64,000 nucleotides of DNA from Priestia aryabhattai B8W22 (GTDB taxonomy: Bacteria; Bacillota; Bacilli; Bacillales; Bacillaceae_H): NCBI RefSeq assembly GCF_000956595.1, contig NZ_JYOO01000009.1, forward strand, positions 1-64,000, in the 5' to 3' direction. Position numbers and translations under genes: made by a program. The notes beneath the pieces were generated by a model. It was not told the origin of the DNA, did not search any database, and was given only the letters and a program-made list of their open reading frames with translations. Of this stretch, positions 1 to 8,509 are shown in pieces (the first letter of the stretch is position 1; each line of letters begins with the position of its first letter).

Positions 1-6
1 CTTTTT

Positions 7-1435
7 TTAGATAATATTCTCTTTTCCAGAAGGGGAGGAAGTCGATTCTCTCTCCCAACATTCAATATTTTGATTGTTTTCTAACGCATCTTTATAAAAG
101 ACTGGATTTTTTCCTGCCTTTTTCTGCTGAGTATAGTCATGCAAGGCAGAAAACGCCACTTTCGATAATAGAAAAATAGCAATTAAGTTCACCACTACCA
201 TCATCCCCATAAATAAGTCTGCCAAATTCCATACAAGCTGAAGCTGAGCGACCGATCCAAAAATAACCATCGCTAAAACACCTATACGATAAGACCAAAG
301 CCACATCTTATTTGAATTTAAAAATTCAATATTCGTTTCTCCATAATAGTAATTGCCAATTAACGTACTAAAAGCAAATAGAAATACCATAATAGCTAAA
401 AACCCTGACGCCCAAGAACCGATATGTGTACTAAGAGAAGCTTGCGTTAATTCAATGCCGCTTAGTCCCTGCTTATAGGCGGGGGATAAGAGAACGATAA
501 ATGCTGTGCTTGTACAAATCACGAGTGTGTCCGTCAAGACACCAAATGCTTGGATAAGACCTTGTTTCACTGGGTGACTCGTCACGGCAGTTGCCGCCGC
601 GTTGGGAGCACTTCCCATCCCTGCTTCATTGGAAAACAGTCCGCGCTTTACTCCGTTGATTAACGTTGCACCAATTGATCCCCCAAGCGCCTGTTCAAAT
701 CCAAATGCATTTTTCACAATTAGAGATAGAACCGCAGGCATTTGATCAATATTTTTAAAGATAATGAACAGAGCCATTCCAATGTATAAAACGGCTAATA
801 CAACAACGATGTATTCCGATATCTTGGCGATGCGTTTGATCCCGCCAAAAATAATTACCGCAAATATAACTGTCATAACAATCCCAATCAATAAGCGGCT
901 CGTTCCGAAAGAGTTCTCAAATGCCAGCGTAATCGTATTAGACTGCACAGCGTTAAACACCAGGCCAAATGATAGTGTAATGAGTACAGCAAATAGTCGC
1001 CCATCCATCTTTTATTAACCCTTTTTCCATATAATAAGCGGGTCCTCCTCGAAATCCGTTTGACCCTTTTACTTTATAGATTTGAGCGAGTGTACTTTCT
1101 ACAAAACTTGATACTGAGCCGATAATGGCAATAATCCACATCCAAAATACAGCACCCGGACCACCAAGAGCAATAGCAATCGCTATGCCGGTAATATTTC
1201 CTGTTCCTACTCGAGCTGCCATGCTTATGCAGAAAGCTTGAAACGGGGAGACTCCCCCATCTTTAGCCGCTCGTCCTTCTTTCAAAACAAGTACCATTTC
1301 TTTCAACATGCGAAACTGCAAAAAACGGGAGCGAACCGTAAAATAAATACCGATTGATACAAGTAAAATAATTAATAAATTCGACCAAAAAAAATCATTG
1401 ATGACACTAATTACACTTTCGATTGCTTGTTGCAC
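7..1435 (-). pseudogene. glnT: Sodium/glutamine (alanine) symporter GlnT, AGCS family, frameshifted
   Basis: The first part encodes the N-terminal quarter of an AGCS-family sodium:amino-acid symporter (motifs FQAFCISMAARVGTGN and GGPGAVFWMW). The rest is in another frame (FGLVFNAVQSNTI, NEAGMGSAPNAAA). Together they make a near full-length symporter of about 470 residues. The frame changes near 1008-1016: between the codons for EKGL and those for RLFAVL there are 16 bases, not a multiple of three, so one base is extra or two are missing. The first frame runs on to a stop at 953. The start is GTG at 1435, with GAGGTGA at 1441-1447. The gene follows glsA, as in Bacillus subtilis glsA-glnT under GlnKL. 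As read, the transporter would be inactive; a sequencing error or a recent mutation are both possible. Confidence 0.85.
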
Positions 1436-1538
1436 GCCTATCACCTCATTAAAAAATTTGGTAGAACAAATGCAAAACATGAAAGTTTTTTCTCTTGGTG
1501 TTTATATTATTGAAGCGAGTGAAGAGTACGTAAATAGA

Positions 1539-2528
1539 CTAAAAAATACTCAAATCCCATTCTTTTGCGATTTTTTTTAGCAGCGTAACGCCTTTTACGC
1601 TATTTCCATACTCATCAATAGCTGGACTGTAAATTCCGATACCGCATCCGTCAGGAAATGGAGACTGCTTTTTCGTATTAGGTGGCACCAATGACATGAT
1701 TCCTCCTGATACACCGCTTTTAGCTGGCATACCAACAAATGCCGCAAACTTTCCTGAGGCATTATACATACCGCACGTAAGCATGAGCGCTTTTGTTAAT
1801 TTAGCTACTTCTTTTGGAATTACTTGTTTGTGAAACACTGGATGATATCCGTCTAATGACAGAATTAATCCGATCAGCGCAATATCTTCAGTCGTTACTT
1901 CAATTGAGCACTGCTTTAAGTAAACCTCTAGAACTTCTTCTACTTCTCCTTGTAAGTAGTTTGTTTCTTTTAAATAGTAGGCAAGCGCACGATTTCGATG
2001 AGACGTTTGCCATTCTGATTCAAAGACGGTTTCATTAATGAGCGGTGTTTTCCCGGTAAGCATTGTTATCACATCAAACAAATAGCTTAATTTTTCTTTT
2101 GCCGTCTCCCCAGATAAAAGAGATGAAACCGTTAAAGCACCGGCGTTAATCATAGGATTGAACGGCTTTCCTGGTTTATGCATTTCCAGTCTTATAATAG
2201 AATTAAATGCATCTCCAGTCGGCTCTACATCCACTCTCTCTAGTACATAAGGAATGCCGCAGCATAAGCAAGCTGCTATAAAGCTAATGACTTTAGAAAT
2301 ACTTTGAAGAGTAAATACCGCTTCATAATCCCCAGACTGGATAACTGTTCCGTCAGCACCAATCAAACAAATACCTAATTGAGACGAGTCCATATCTTTC
2401 AGAGCGGGGATATAATCAGCCGTTTTTCCTTCTGACGAAAATTCTTTTATTTGTTGCACCCACTCATGTAACCGATCTTTTGCAGTGAGCTGTAAGTGAG
2501 ACATTTCCTGTTCTATTTCTCTTTTCAT
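1539..2528 (-). CDS. glsA: Glutaminase
   Basis: This is a cytosolic glutaminase of the serine beta-lactamase-like fold, converting glutamine to glutamate and ammonia. The 329-residue length fits the family. Visible landmarks are FTLQSISKV (the catalytic S-x-x-K), MINAGALTVSSL and a glycine-rich C-terminal stretch, KSGVSGGIMSLVP. Start choice: GAGGTG followed six bases later by ATG at 2528; an in-frame GTG nine bases upstream lies inside the ribosome-binding site. The gene heads a glsA-glnT unit facing away from the glnK-glnL two-component genes. A GlnL box and a cre-like site lie upstream. It should feed glutamine carbon and nitrogen into glutamate. Confidence 0.95.
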   Translation of the reverse strand: MKREIEQEMSHLQLTAKDRLHEWVQQIKEFSSEGKTADYIPALKDMDSSQLGICLIGADGTVIQSGDYEAVFTLQSISKVISFIAACLCCGIPYVLERVDVEPTGDAFNSIIRLEMHKPGKPFNPMINAGALTVSSLLSGETAKEKLSYLFDVITMLTGKTPLINETVFESEWQTSHRNRALAYYLKETNYLQGEVEEVLEVYLKQCSIEVTTEDIALIGLILSLDGYHPVFHKQVIPKEVAKLTKALMLTCGMYNASGKFAAFVGMPAKSGVSGGIMSLVPPNTKKQSPFPDGCGIGIYSPAIDEYGNSVKGVTLLKKIAKEWDLSIF

Positions 2529-2562
2529 TAAAATCACCTCATCACTTCATTAACTTTTTATT

Positions 2563-2576
2563 TTAAAGCGCTTTCA
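2563..2576 (-). promoter_or_regulatory. cre-like CcpA site upstream of glsA
   Basis: Read on the minus strand the 14-mer is TGAAAGCGCTTTAA, one mismatch from the cre consensus TGWAANCGNTNWCA (the C near the end). It lies 35-48 bases before the glsA start, where bound CcpA could block transcription. Carbon control of glutaminase is plausible, but this rests on the match alone. Confidence 0.4.
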
Positions 2577-2629
2577 TAAAGCGCGATTTCATTTTCATTT
2601 TTAATGTACAATGCAACCTACGAGAGCAT

Positions 2630-2645
2630 ACAAAAACCTACAAAA
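2630..2645 (-). promoter_or_regulatory. GlnL-type direct-repeat box upstream of glsA-glnT
   Basis: On the minus strand this reads TTTTGT-AGGT-TTTTGT, exactly the TTTTGT-N4-TTTTGT direct repeat described for B. subtilis GlnL upstream of glsA-glnT. It is about 100 bases upstream of the glsA start and lies in the gap shared with glnK-glnL. The regulator's own gene next door supports the assignment. Confidence 0.75.
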
Positions 2646-2746
2646 TTTTTTGGAATTATATTTTTATCTTTGGCACTCTTCTCCATTGTGCTGGACGCTG
2701 TCACAATGTATACTAATTCACGAATCACTTCAGGAGGTGTAATTAT

Positions 2747-4045
2747 CTGAATTTTAAATCTTTCATTCGAAAAGATCCGTACATTTTATTGCTCATGCTC
2801 ATTACTGTTCCGCTGGCAGGAGAGCTAAAATTTTATCCGTTAAATGAAACATTTCGAATTACATTTGGAGCTCCTACATTTTTCTTTTTCCTATTGCTTT
2901 TAAAACGAAAAACCGTTTTATCCGGCGGCTTGTTAACTGCTTTAAGCGTCGTTCTCTTTCGCATCATGCTCGATTATATCACTCTCGATCATTTTCAATT
3001 TGCGGCTTCTGCACATACGCATTACCCTACGTTTTTCTTTTACTTTACGTATGCACTTTTATTTTTTATTTTTAAAGTAAGCCGCATGAACTATAGTGCT
3101 ATTGTGATTGGATTGATTGGACTCATCATTGAAATAGCTGCTGATATAGTCGAACTAACTGCGCAGTATATCGTTTTGCACACAACCATTCATGTTGATT
3201 CATTATCCGATATGGCCGTTATTGCTTTTGCTCACAGCTTCATTGTGCTTAGCTTTTTTAATATGATGACAATTTATGAATCACAGTCACGAGAACGTCA
3301 AATTCGCAAACAAAATGAGCACATGCTAATGCTTATTACAAGCCTTTATGAAGAAACTGTTCATTTAAAAAAGACCCTTCATAATACAGAAGTGATTACA
3401 AAAGCTTCGTACGATTTATACCGTGTATTAAATCAGCAGGAAAAAGATCATTCTGTGCTAAATCAATCGCTCAGCAAAAAAGCGCTTCGGATTGCAGGAG
3501 ATATTCACGAAGTAAAAAAAGACAATCAGCGTATTTTTGCGGGCTTATCTAAAACAATTTCAAATGAAAGCTTTCAAAATTATATGAAAACAGAGGAATT
3601 AATCGAGCTGATCGTACGCATCAACAAAAAATATGCCGATTCTCTTCACAAACAAATTAGCTTTTTTTCTTCTGTCACCGGGGAACATTTCAGCTACCAC
3701 GTTTACACTATTTTATCGATCATTAATAATTTGGTAGCAAACGCAGTGGAGGCGATTAAAAATGAGGGAATGATTGTTTTATCCGTACATAGACAAGCTG
3801 AACATGTAGAATTTCATGTACAAGATGATGGTCCTGGCGTGCCTTTGAAGTACGAAAAAGCTATTTTCGAACCTGGCTTCACCTCAAAATATGATCAATT
3901 TGGAAACCCCTCTACTGGAATTGGCCTTTCTTACGTAAGAGATATTGTGCAAGAACTTGGAGGTACGATTGAAGCTAAATATGGAGATAACGGGATGATT
4001 TTTATCATTCAAATACCTCTTTGTAGTCTAATTCAGAAAGGATGA
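2747..4045 (+). CDS. glnK: Glutamine-sensing two-component histidine kinase GlnK, probable CTG start
   Basis: The N-terminal half has about six hydrophobic segments. A coiled-coil-like linker follows, then a GHKL ATPase domain with N box (IINNLVANAVEAI), G1 box (VQDDGPGVP) and G2 region (STGIGLSYVRDI). This matches B. subtilis GlnK (YcbA), which senses glutamine and phosphorylates GlnL. The first in-frame ATG is at 2789 but has no good ribosome-binding site. A perfect AGGAGGTG at 2732-2739 is seven bases before an in-frame CTG at 2747, giving 14 more residues, beginning MNFKSFIRKDPYI. I chose the CTG. The glnL start follows the stop by a few bases, so the two form an operon. Confidence 0.85.
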   Translation: MNFKSFIRKDPYILLLMLITVPLAGELKFYPLNETFRITFGAPTFFFFLLLLKRKTVLSGGLLTALSVVLFRIMLDYITLDHFQFAASAHTHYPTFFFYFTYALLFFIFKVSRMNYSAIVIGLIGLIIEIAADIVELTAQYIVLHTTIHVDSLSDMAVIAFAHSFIVLSFFNMMTIYESQSRERQIRKQNEHMLMLITSLYEETVHLKKTLHNTEVITKASYDLYRVLNQQEKDHSVLNQSLSKKALRIAGDIHEVKKDNQRIFAGLSKTISNESFQNYMKTEELIELIVRINKKYADSLHKQISFFSSVTGEHFSYHVYTILSIINNLVANAVEAIKNEGMIVLSVHRQAEHVEFHVQDDGPGVPLKYEKAIFEPGFTSKYDQFGNPSTGIGLSYVRDIVQELGGTIEAKYGDNGMIFIIQIPLCSLIQKG

Positions 4046-4049
4046 GTTT

Positions 4050-4988
4050 ATGCGATTTTGTATTACAGATGATGATTCAGCCATTCGTTCAACGCTCAGT
4101 CAGCTGATTGAAGATGAGGATTTAGGAGAAGTTGTAGAAGAAGTCGTAGACGGAAGCTTTTTAGATGCCTCTACGTTAAATTTAAAGCAAATTGATATTT
4201 TATTTATTGATTTACTTATGCCAGGACGAGACGGAATCGAAACGATCCGTCATTTAAAAGATTCATTTAAAGGAAAAATGATTATGATTTCACAGGTAGA
4301 GTCCAAAGAATTGATAGGAGAAGCCTATTCATTAGGAATTGAATACTATATTACAAAACCAATTAATCGAATTGAAATTTTAACGGTTATTCGAAAAGTA
4401 ATTGAACGAATCTCTCTTGAGAAATCAATCGATGATATTAAAACCTCCTTGAATAGTTTAGCGACAGCTCATCACGCTTCCCCTTCAAGTCAGCCGATAA
4501 CGAAACAAGCTCATCTATACGATGTAGGGAAATTCTTATTAGCCGAATTAGGTATTGTAGGAGAAAATGGTGCAAAAGATTTACTGGATATTTTACAGTT
4601 TCTGTACACTTATGACCAAAGAGAAAGTGTGGAAAAACATTTCCCTTCTCTAAAAAATATTTTTGTGAATGTCGCTGAGAAAAAATTGGGCGCTCACGCG
4701 TCTTCCATTGAAATTAATCGTGAAACCAAGGCTTGTGAACAGCGAATAAGACGAGCAGTTACTCACTCACTGAATCACTTTGCTTCTATTGGATTAACAG
4801 ATTTTTCAAATCCAAAGTTTGAAAATTACGCTTCTAAGTTTTTTGACTTTACAGCCGTTCGCAAAAAAATGAAAGAATTGCAGGGAGATTCTAAAATTTT
4901 GCCGATTCGCATTAACACCAAAAAGTTTATTCAAATATTCTTTTTGGAAGCCAAGCGTTTGTTAAATCAGGAAAAAAGCTGGTATTGA
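4050..4988 (+). CDS. glnL: Response regulator GlnL
   Basis: An N-terminal receiver domain has the acidic pair near the start (CITDDDSA), the phospho-accepting aspartate in ILFIDLLMPGRDG and the lysine in YYITKPINR. The C-terminal half is the YcbB-type output domain rather than a common HTH family, as in B. subtilis GlnL. The length of 312 residues fits. The partner kinase is immediately upstream. The predicted target is the TTTTGT direct repeat before glsA, so the system should induce glutaminase and the glutamine transporter when glutamine is present. A hairpin terminator follows. Confidence 0.92.
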   Translation: MRFCITDDDSAIRSTLSQLIEDEDLGEVVEEVVDGSFLDASTLNLKQIDILFIDLLMPGRDGIETIRHLKDSFKGKMIMISQVESKELIGEAYSLGIEYYITKPINRIEILTVIRKVIERISLEKSIDDIKTSLNSLATAHHASPSSQPITKQAHLYDVGKFLLAELGIVGENGAKDLLDILQFLYTYDQRESVEKHFPSLKNIFVNVAEKKLGAHASSIEINRETKACEQRIRRAVTHSLNHFASIGLTDFSNPKFENYASKFFDFTAVRKKMKELQGDSKILPIRINTKKFIQIFFLEAKRLLNQEKSWY

Positions 4989-4991
4989 CAG

Positions 4992-5030
4992 AAAAGACGG
5001 AAAAGGTGCAGATCCCTCTTTCCGTCTTTT
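4992..5030. terminator. Bidirectional terminator between glnL and mdcG
   Basis: A 12-bp perfect stem, AAAAGACGGAAA paired with TTTCCGTCTTTT, around a 15-base loop. The A/T ends make it usable on both strands. The mdcG stop codon touches its edge. Confidence 0.85.
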
Positions 5031-5637
5031 ATATTAATTGATTCAGTTTCACTAAGGCAGGCCCATATATAGTACGCAGAAGCAGCGTCTCTTCGCCTTT
5101 TGCATATTCCGTTAGAGAAAAGGCTCCTTTTTCTGTTTCTACCTGTACATCTACAGAAACTGAGCACCTCTTTAGCTCACTGACTATCATTTCCGCTTGT
5201 TTCACCGACAAATATGAAGAAAGGCGAATAAGTACATCTAAATCACTGGTTGTCGTGACAACTTCTTCACCGCTTGCAAGCTCAAACCCCACACTGCCGG
5301 TTGGTCCCCACGCAAATTCCCCAAAAATAATAGCCACCTCTTCTAAAGCGCGTATAGCTGGCATGTTTCTGGACTGGCCGTTTTGAAAAAGTGAAACGAG
5401 ATTTTCCGGCCTAATTGTTTGTTTAATGGCCTCCTCAGATAAAAAAGCACCAAAACGCTGATTTCTTCGTTCTCCTCTTACTCCAACAGGTATCAGTTTA
5501 TCTCGGTAAACAGCACGCCTTACAACTACAAACGGAGCTTTCGCTAAAGAATGCTCCACCCACTCGGGGATAGGTGTATAACTGATAAGCTTTGCTTCCT
5601 CTTTTAACTGAAGCAAATCATGAGCTATATATTCCAT
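5029..5637 (-). CDS. mdcG: Malonate decarboxylase holo-ACP synthase (phosphoribosyl-dephospho-CoA transferase)
   Basis: MdcG transfers the phosphoribosyl-dephospho-CoA prosthetic group to the serine of the MdcC acyl carrier protein. The protein has the family's nucleotidyltransferase-like core: GPTGSVGFELASG followed by TTTSDLDVLIR, where the paired aspartates are expected to bind metal. Its 202 residues fit the family. It is the last gene of the mdc operon; its start overlaps the end of mdcDE by 13 bases, suggesting coupled translation. Confidence 0.93.
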   Translation of the reverse strand: MEYIAHDLLQLKEEAKLISYTPIPEWVEHSLAKAPFVVVRRAVYRDKLIPVGVRGERRNQRFGAFLSEEAIKQTIRPENLVSLFQNGQSRNMPAIRALEEVAIIFGEFAWGPTGSVGFELASGEEVVTTTSDLDVLIRLSSYLSVKQAEMIVSELKRCSVSVDVQVETEKGAFSLTEYAKGEETLLLRTIYGPALVKLNQLI

Positions 5638-7325
5638 TGTTTTTCCAACTCACCTCTTACTAATAAAGAAGCTTTTCGCCCTGCTTTTCTTGCTTGCTCA
5701 CTGTGCAGCCGGCTGCTTAAATCGTATACACCTTCACGGCGTACATCTTCTACTGCTCCAGTCAAAATATCTTGAATCGTTTGAACGTCGCGCTCTGTGG
5801 GCTGCTCTGCTTGAATACCGCTAATCAGCTCATATAAAGCACCAAGTGAAGCAAATGACTCAATATCATAGGCCATGGAAGGGACTTTCTTTGAAGCTTC
5901 TTCAAGTTCTTTGATGCTTCTTTTGGTAATGCGTGCAGCCGACTGTTTGGACATGGCGTGAACATTCACTCCTTCATCTTTCAAAGCCAATATCCGATTT
6001 GATTGGTATCCATGAGCCAAAAACGCTCCTGAAATTGCTTTTCCGACAATTAACGTAATAACCGGATGACCTGCTAAGCGCGCTGCTGCATAAGCATCAG
6101 CCGCAGCACCGCAAGCATAGTGAATACCTAGAAGTTCTTCATGATATCCATAGGCTTGACTCGGCACATCCACAATGGCAATTATAGGACGCGGAGATTG
6201 ATTTCGATCTTCTTTTATGACTTCACGAACGTGCTTGGCAATTGCCCATCCTTCATCTAGTCCTACTTCGCCTTTTCGTGCACGTAAGAAACGATTATAA
6301 GGATTAGGCACAACCGATATATATCGGACCTTTTCTCTTCCTAGTAGTGCGTCTTTATAAAGAACGGAAGGAATTTCAAAATCTGCTTCTTCATCATTTA
6401 TTAAAGCGTTAATCCACACGCGACCGCGGCTGTTGGGCATGCTACCTGGAACTTCGTTCAACGAGTAAGAGACTGTTAAAGGGATATGTTCATTTTTTGT
6501 TACTTTATACAATTCTTGAAATTGATCAGGAGCCATTTTTTCTGAAGGATCAACCTTACTAAGCAAATGTCTGTAAAAATCTACTTGTTCTGTTTTACTA
6601 GCTACTTTTTCTTTTTTGTGAAACGTCTCTTGAACCGCCCGTTGAATAGCAGTAACATCATCCTGTGCTAAGGCATCTGCAAACCCCGTTTCATAGCGTT
6701 GAATACCGCCAATCGTTTTCCAGATTAAGCTTCGGTCTCTTGCATCAAACTCTTCAACTCCCGCTTCTTGTTCAATCACTTCGGGGCCGTTAAGACCAAA
6801 CCTTGCTTCTTTTGTCATAATGAGATAACTAAAGAGTGAAGCAGTGATAGACATCCCTCCAAAGCAGCCTACATTTCCTGAAATAACGCCGACAACAGGC
6901 GTATGCTCACGCAGAGCAACTACAGCTGAGCCAATTTCAGATATCGACAAAAGTCCATAATTCGCTTCTTGCAGCCTTACCCCTCCTGTATCGAATAGAA
7001 AAACAGGTCTAACAGGAACACCTTTTTTGTGATTATTAAGAGCTAATTCTAAAGCTCCTGCAATTTTAGCTCCCGATACTTCACCGATGCCTCCTCCTTG
7101 AAACCCTCCTTCTATTGAAATGACAACTGCTGGCTCCCCTGCTATCAGCCCACTTGCTATAATGACGCCATCATCGCTTTGAGGAACAATATCTTGCTTA
7201 GGTAAATGAGGCGATTCGATCCCGTCAAAAGGGCCGAGCAGCTCACGGAATGTGCCTTGATCTAAAATTGCCTGCGCTCGTTCTCTTCCATTTAACTCAA
7301 TAAAGCTTTGATTATTTACTCCCAT
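5625..7325 (-). CDS. mdcDE: Malonate decarboxylase beta/gamma fusion (malonyl-S-ACP decarboxylase)
   Basis: One polypeptide joins the two carboxyltransferase-fold subunits that are separate (MdcD and MdcE) in Klebsiella. The N-terminal half has crotonase-like features (FDTGGVRLQEANYG, GNVGCFGGMS). The C-terminal half has GYHEELLGIHYACGAAADAYAAA-like text (residues about 400-420) and LIVGKAISGAFLAHGYQSN. Together they decarboxylate malonyl-ACP to acetyl-ACP without biotin. An upstream GTG directly abuts the ribosome-binding site GGAGGTGA; the ATG at 7325 has six-base spacing and is preferred. It overlaps the mdcC end by 14 bases. Confidence 0.93.
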   Translation of the reverse strand: MGVNNQSFIELNGRERAQAILDQGTFRELLGPFDGIESPHLPKQDIVPQSDDGVIIASGLIAGEPAVVISIEGGFQGGGIGEVSGAKIAGALELALNNHKKGVPVRPVFLFDTGGVRLQEANYGLLSISEIGSAVVALREHTPVVGVISGNVGCFGGMSITASLFSYLIMTKEARFGLNGPEVIEQEAGVEEFDARDRSLIWKTIGGIQRYETGFADALAQDDVTAIQRAVQETFHKKEKVASKTEQVDFYRHLLSKVDPSEKMAPDQFQELYKVTKNEHIPLTVSYSLNEVPGSMPNSRGRVWINALINDEEADFEIPSVLYKDALLGREKVRYISVVPNPYNRFLRARKGEVGLDEGWAIAKHVREVIKEDRNQSPRPIIAIVDVPSQAYGYHEELLGIHYACGAAADAYAAARLAGHPVITLIVGKAISGAFLAHGYQSNRILALKDEGVNVHAMSKQSAARITKRSIKELEEASKKVPSMAYDIESFASLGALYELISGIQAEQPTERDVQTIQDILTGAVEDVRREGVYDLSSRLHSEQARKAGRKASLLVRGELEKQWNI

Positions 7326-7614
7326 TTTCACTCACCTCCAAAGCTTGTGCAAGACGCAAAGCGACTACACCAGGCGTAGCACCAAAATCATTAATTACAA
7401 TTTTCGCTTGAATTGTATGAACACTAAAGAACCGGTCTAATACAGCTTTCCAGGTTTCACTAAACCCTTCACTTCCTGTTCGTACTGATACGTGAGCCTG
7501 TTCTTCATCAGAAGGAACCATTAAAATTTCTAAATCCCCTGAACCAACAACGCCTACATGTGCGCGCTGAGTTAACTTTCGATCGGCTTTGTATTTAAAC
7601 ACTAACGTTTCCAT
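7312..7614 (-). CDS. mdcC: Malonate decarboxylase acyl carrier protein (delta subunit)
   Basis: This 100-residue protein carries the thiol prosthetic group on which malonate is bound, decarboxylated and released as acetate. Ser25 in GVVGSGDLEIL is at the position of the modified serine in characterised MdcC. The cofactor, phosphoribosyl-dephospho-CoA, is made by MdcB and attached by MdcG, both in this operon. It starts 23 bases after mdcB. Confidence 0.93.
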   Translation of the reverse strand: METLVFKYKADRKLTQRAHVGVVGSGDLEILMVPSDEEQAHVSVRTGSEGFSETWKAVLDRFFSVHTIQAKIVINDFGATPGVVALRLAQALEVSENGSK

Positions 7615-7637
7615 TGGCCACTCCTCCCTGCAGACGT

Positions 7638-8504
7638 TTACGATTTTTTAAAAAGAGATATTCGATCTAAAAATAATACAGCAGCCAGCAAATCTGCACT
7701 TCCACCTGGAGAAGCGTTAGATGATAGAAGAATAGTATCTAACGCTTCTAGCCGCTGTTTTCCTATTGGTGTAGATACCCCTCCAGCTTCTAATACATTG
7801 GATGCCGCCATTTTAACCTCCTCTAACACAACCGGACCCGCACGATGCAAAATACACGTATCATCAAGATTGGCTATTAGTGTTACTAAAGTATCAATCC
7901 TCGCTGATGTTTCATGTATGCCTAGCTTGCGAGCCTTATGTAAAGCAGGCAAGCCTATATGAATCACGCGTGGAAATCCTTGCTTCGCCTCTCCAGCCGC
8001 TCCTTTTGCGCCATACTGTTTTTTCACACGGAGTCCATTAGATGAATGCAGAGGACAAAAACGATCTGCATAACGAGCAATTTGTCCTGCAGTTTCTGTA
8101 ATGGATGCAGGTGATGCTTGAATGCCGCAAACCGCTGTTGCAGAAGCAAGTAGACCTAATGCCCAAATAGCTCCTTTGTGTGTATTAACACCATCCGTAG
8201 CCGTGTACATAATTTGTTCGCCTTCGCGTCCAATTCGAGCAATTTCTTCCCTTAGTAACTGACTTGGCTGCTTTCCTTGACTATATAATGCAATCTGTGA
8301 AAAGGTCGGTTGTAAAGCATAAGCAGAAGTTAACAGCGTTTCAATATTCATATCTTGATGAGATCCAGTTGTTGCTGCATCTACAAGTCCAGGCTTAGGT
8401 GTAAGCACCGCCTCATCAACCAGAGCAGTAACTGCCATTTTAGCTATTAGACATGAGTAAAACACAGCTGGTCTTGGCTCTTCTTGAATACTCTGAATAC
8501 GCAT
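7638..8504 (-). CDS. mdcB: Triphosphoribosyl-dephospho-CoA synthase
   Basis: MdcB/CitG-family enzyme that makes 2'-(5''-triphosphoribosyl)-3'-dephospho-CoA from dephospho-CoA and ATP, the precursor of the MdcC prosthetic group. Family motifs are TPKPGLVDAATTGSHQDM near residue 40, THKGAIWALGLL in the middle and SPGGSADLLAAVLFLD at the end. Length 288 is typical. Five bases separate it from the mdcA stop codon. A CitG role is unlikely because no citrate lyase genes are nearby. Confidence 0.94.
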   Translation of the reverse strand: MRIQSIQEEPRPAVFYSCLIAKMAVTALVDEAVLTPKPGLVDAATTGSHQDMNIETLLTSAYALQPTFSQIALYSQGKQPSQLLREEIARIGREGEQIMYTATDGVNTHKGAIWALGLLASATAVCGIQASPASITETAGQIARYADRFCPLHSSNGLRVKKQYGAKGAAGEAKQGFPRVIHIGLPALHKARKLGIHETSARIDTLVTLIANLDDTCILHRAGPVVLEEVKMAASNVLEAGGVSTPIGKQRLEALDTILLSSNASPGGSADLLAAVLFLDRISLFKKS

Positions 8505-8509
8505 ATTCC

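Noticed and set aside
953-1480. A separate short membrane protein gene
   Set aside because: Its sequence is the N-terminal part of the AGCS symporter and ends shortly after the frame change.
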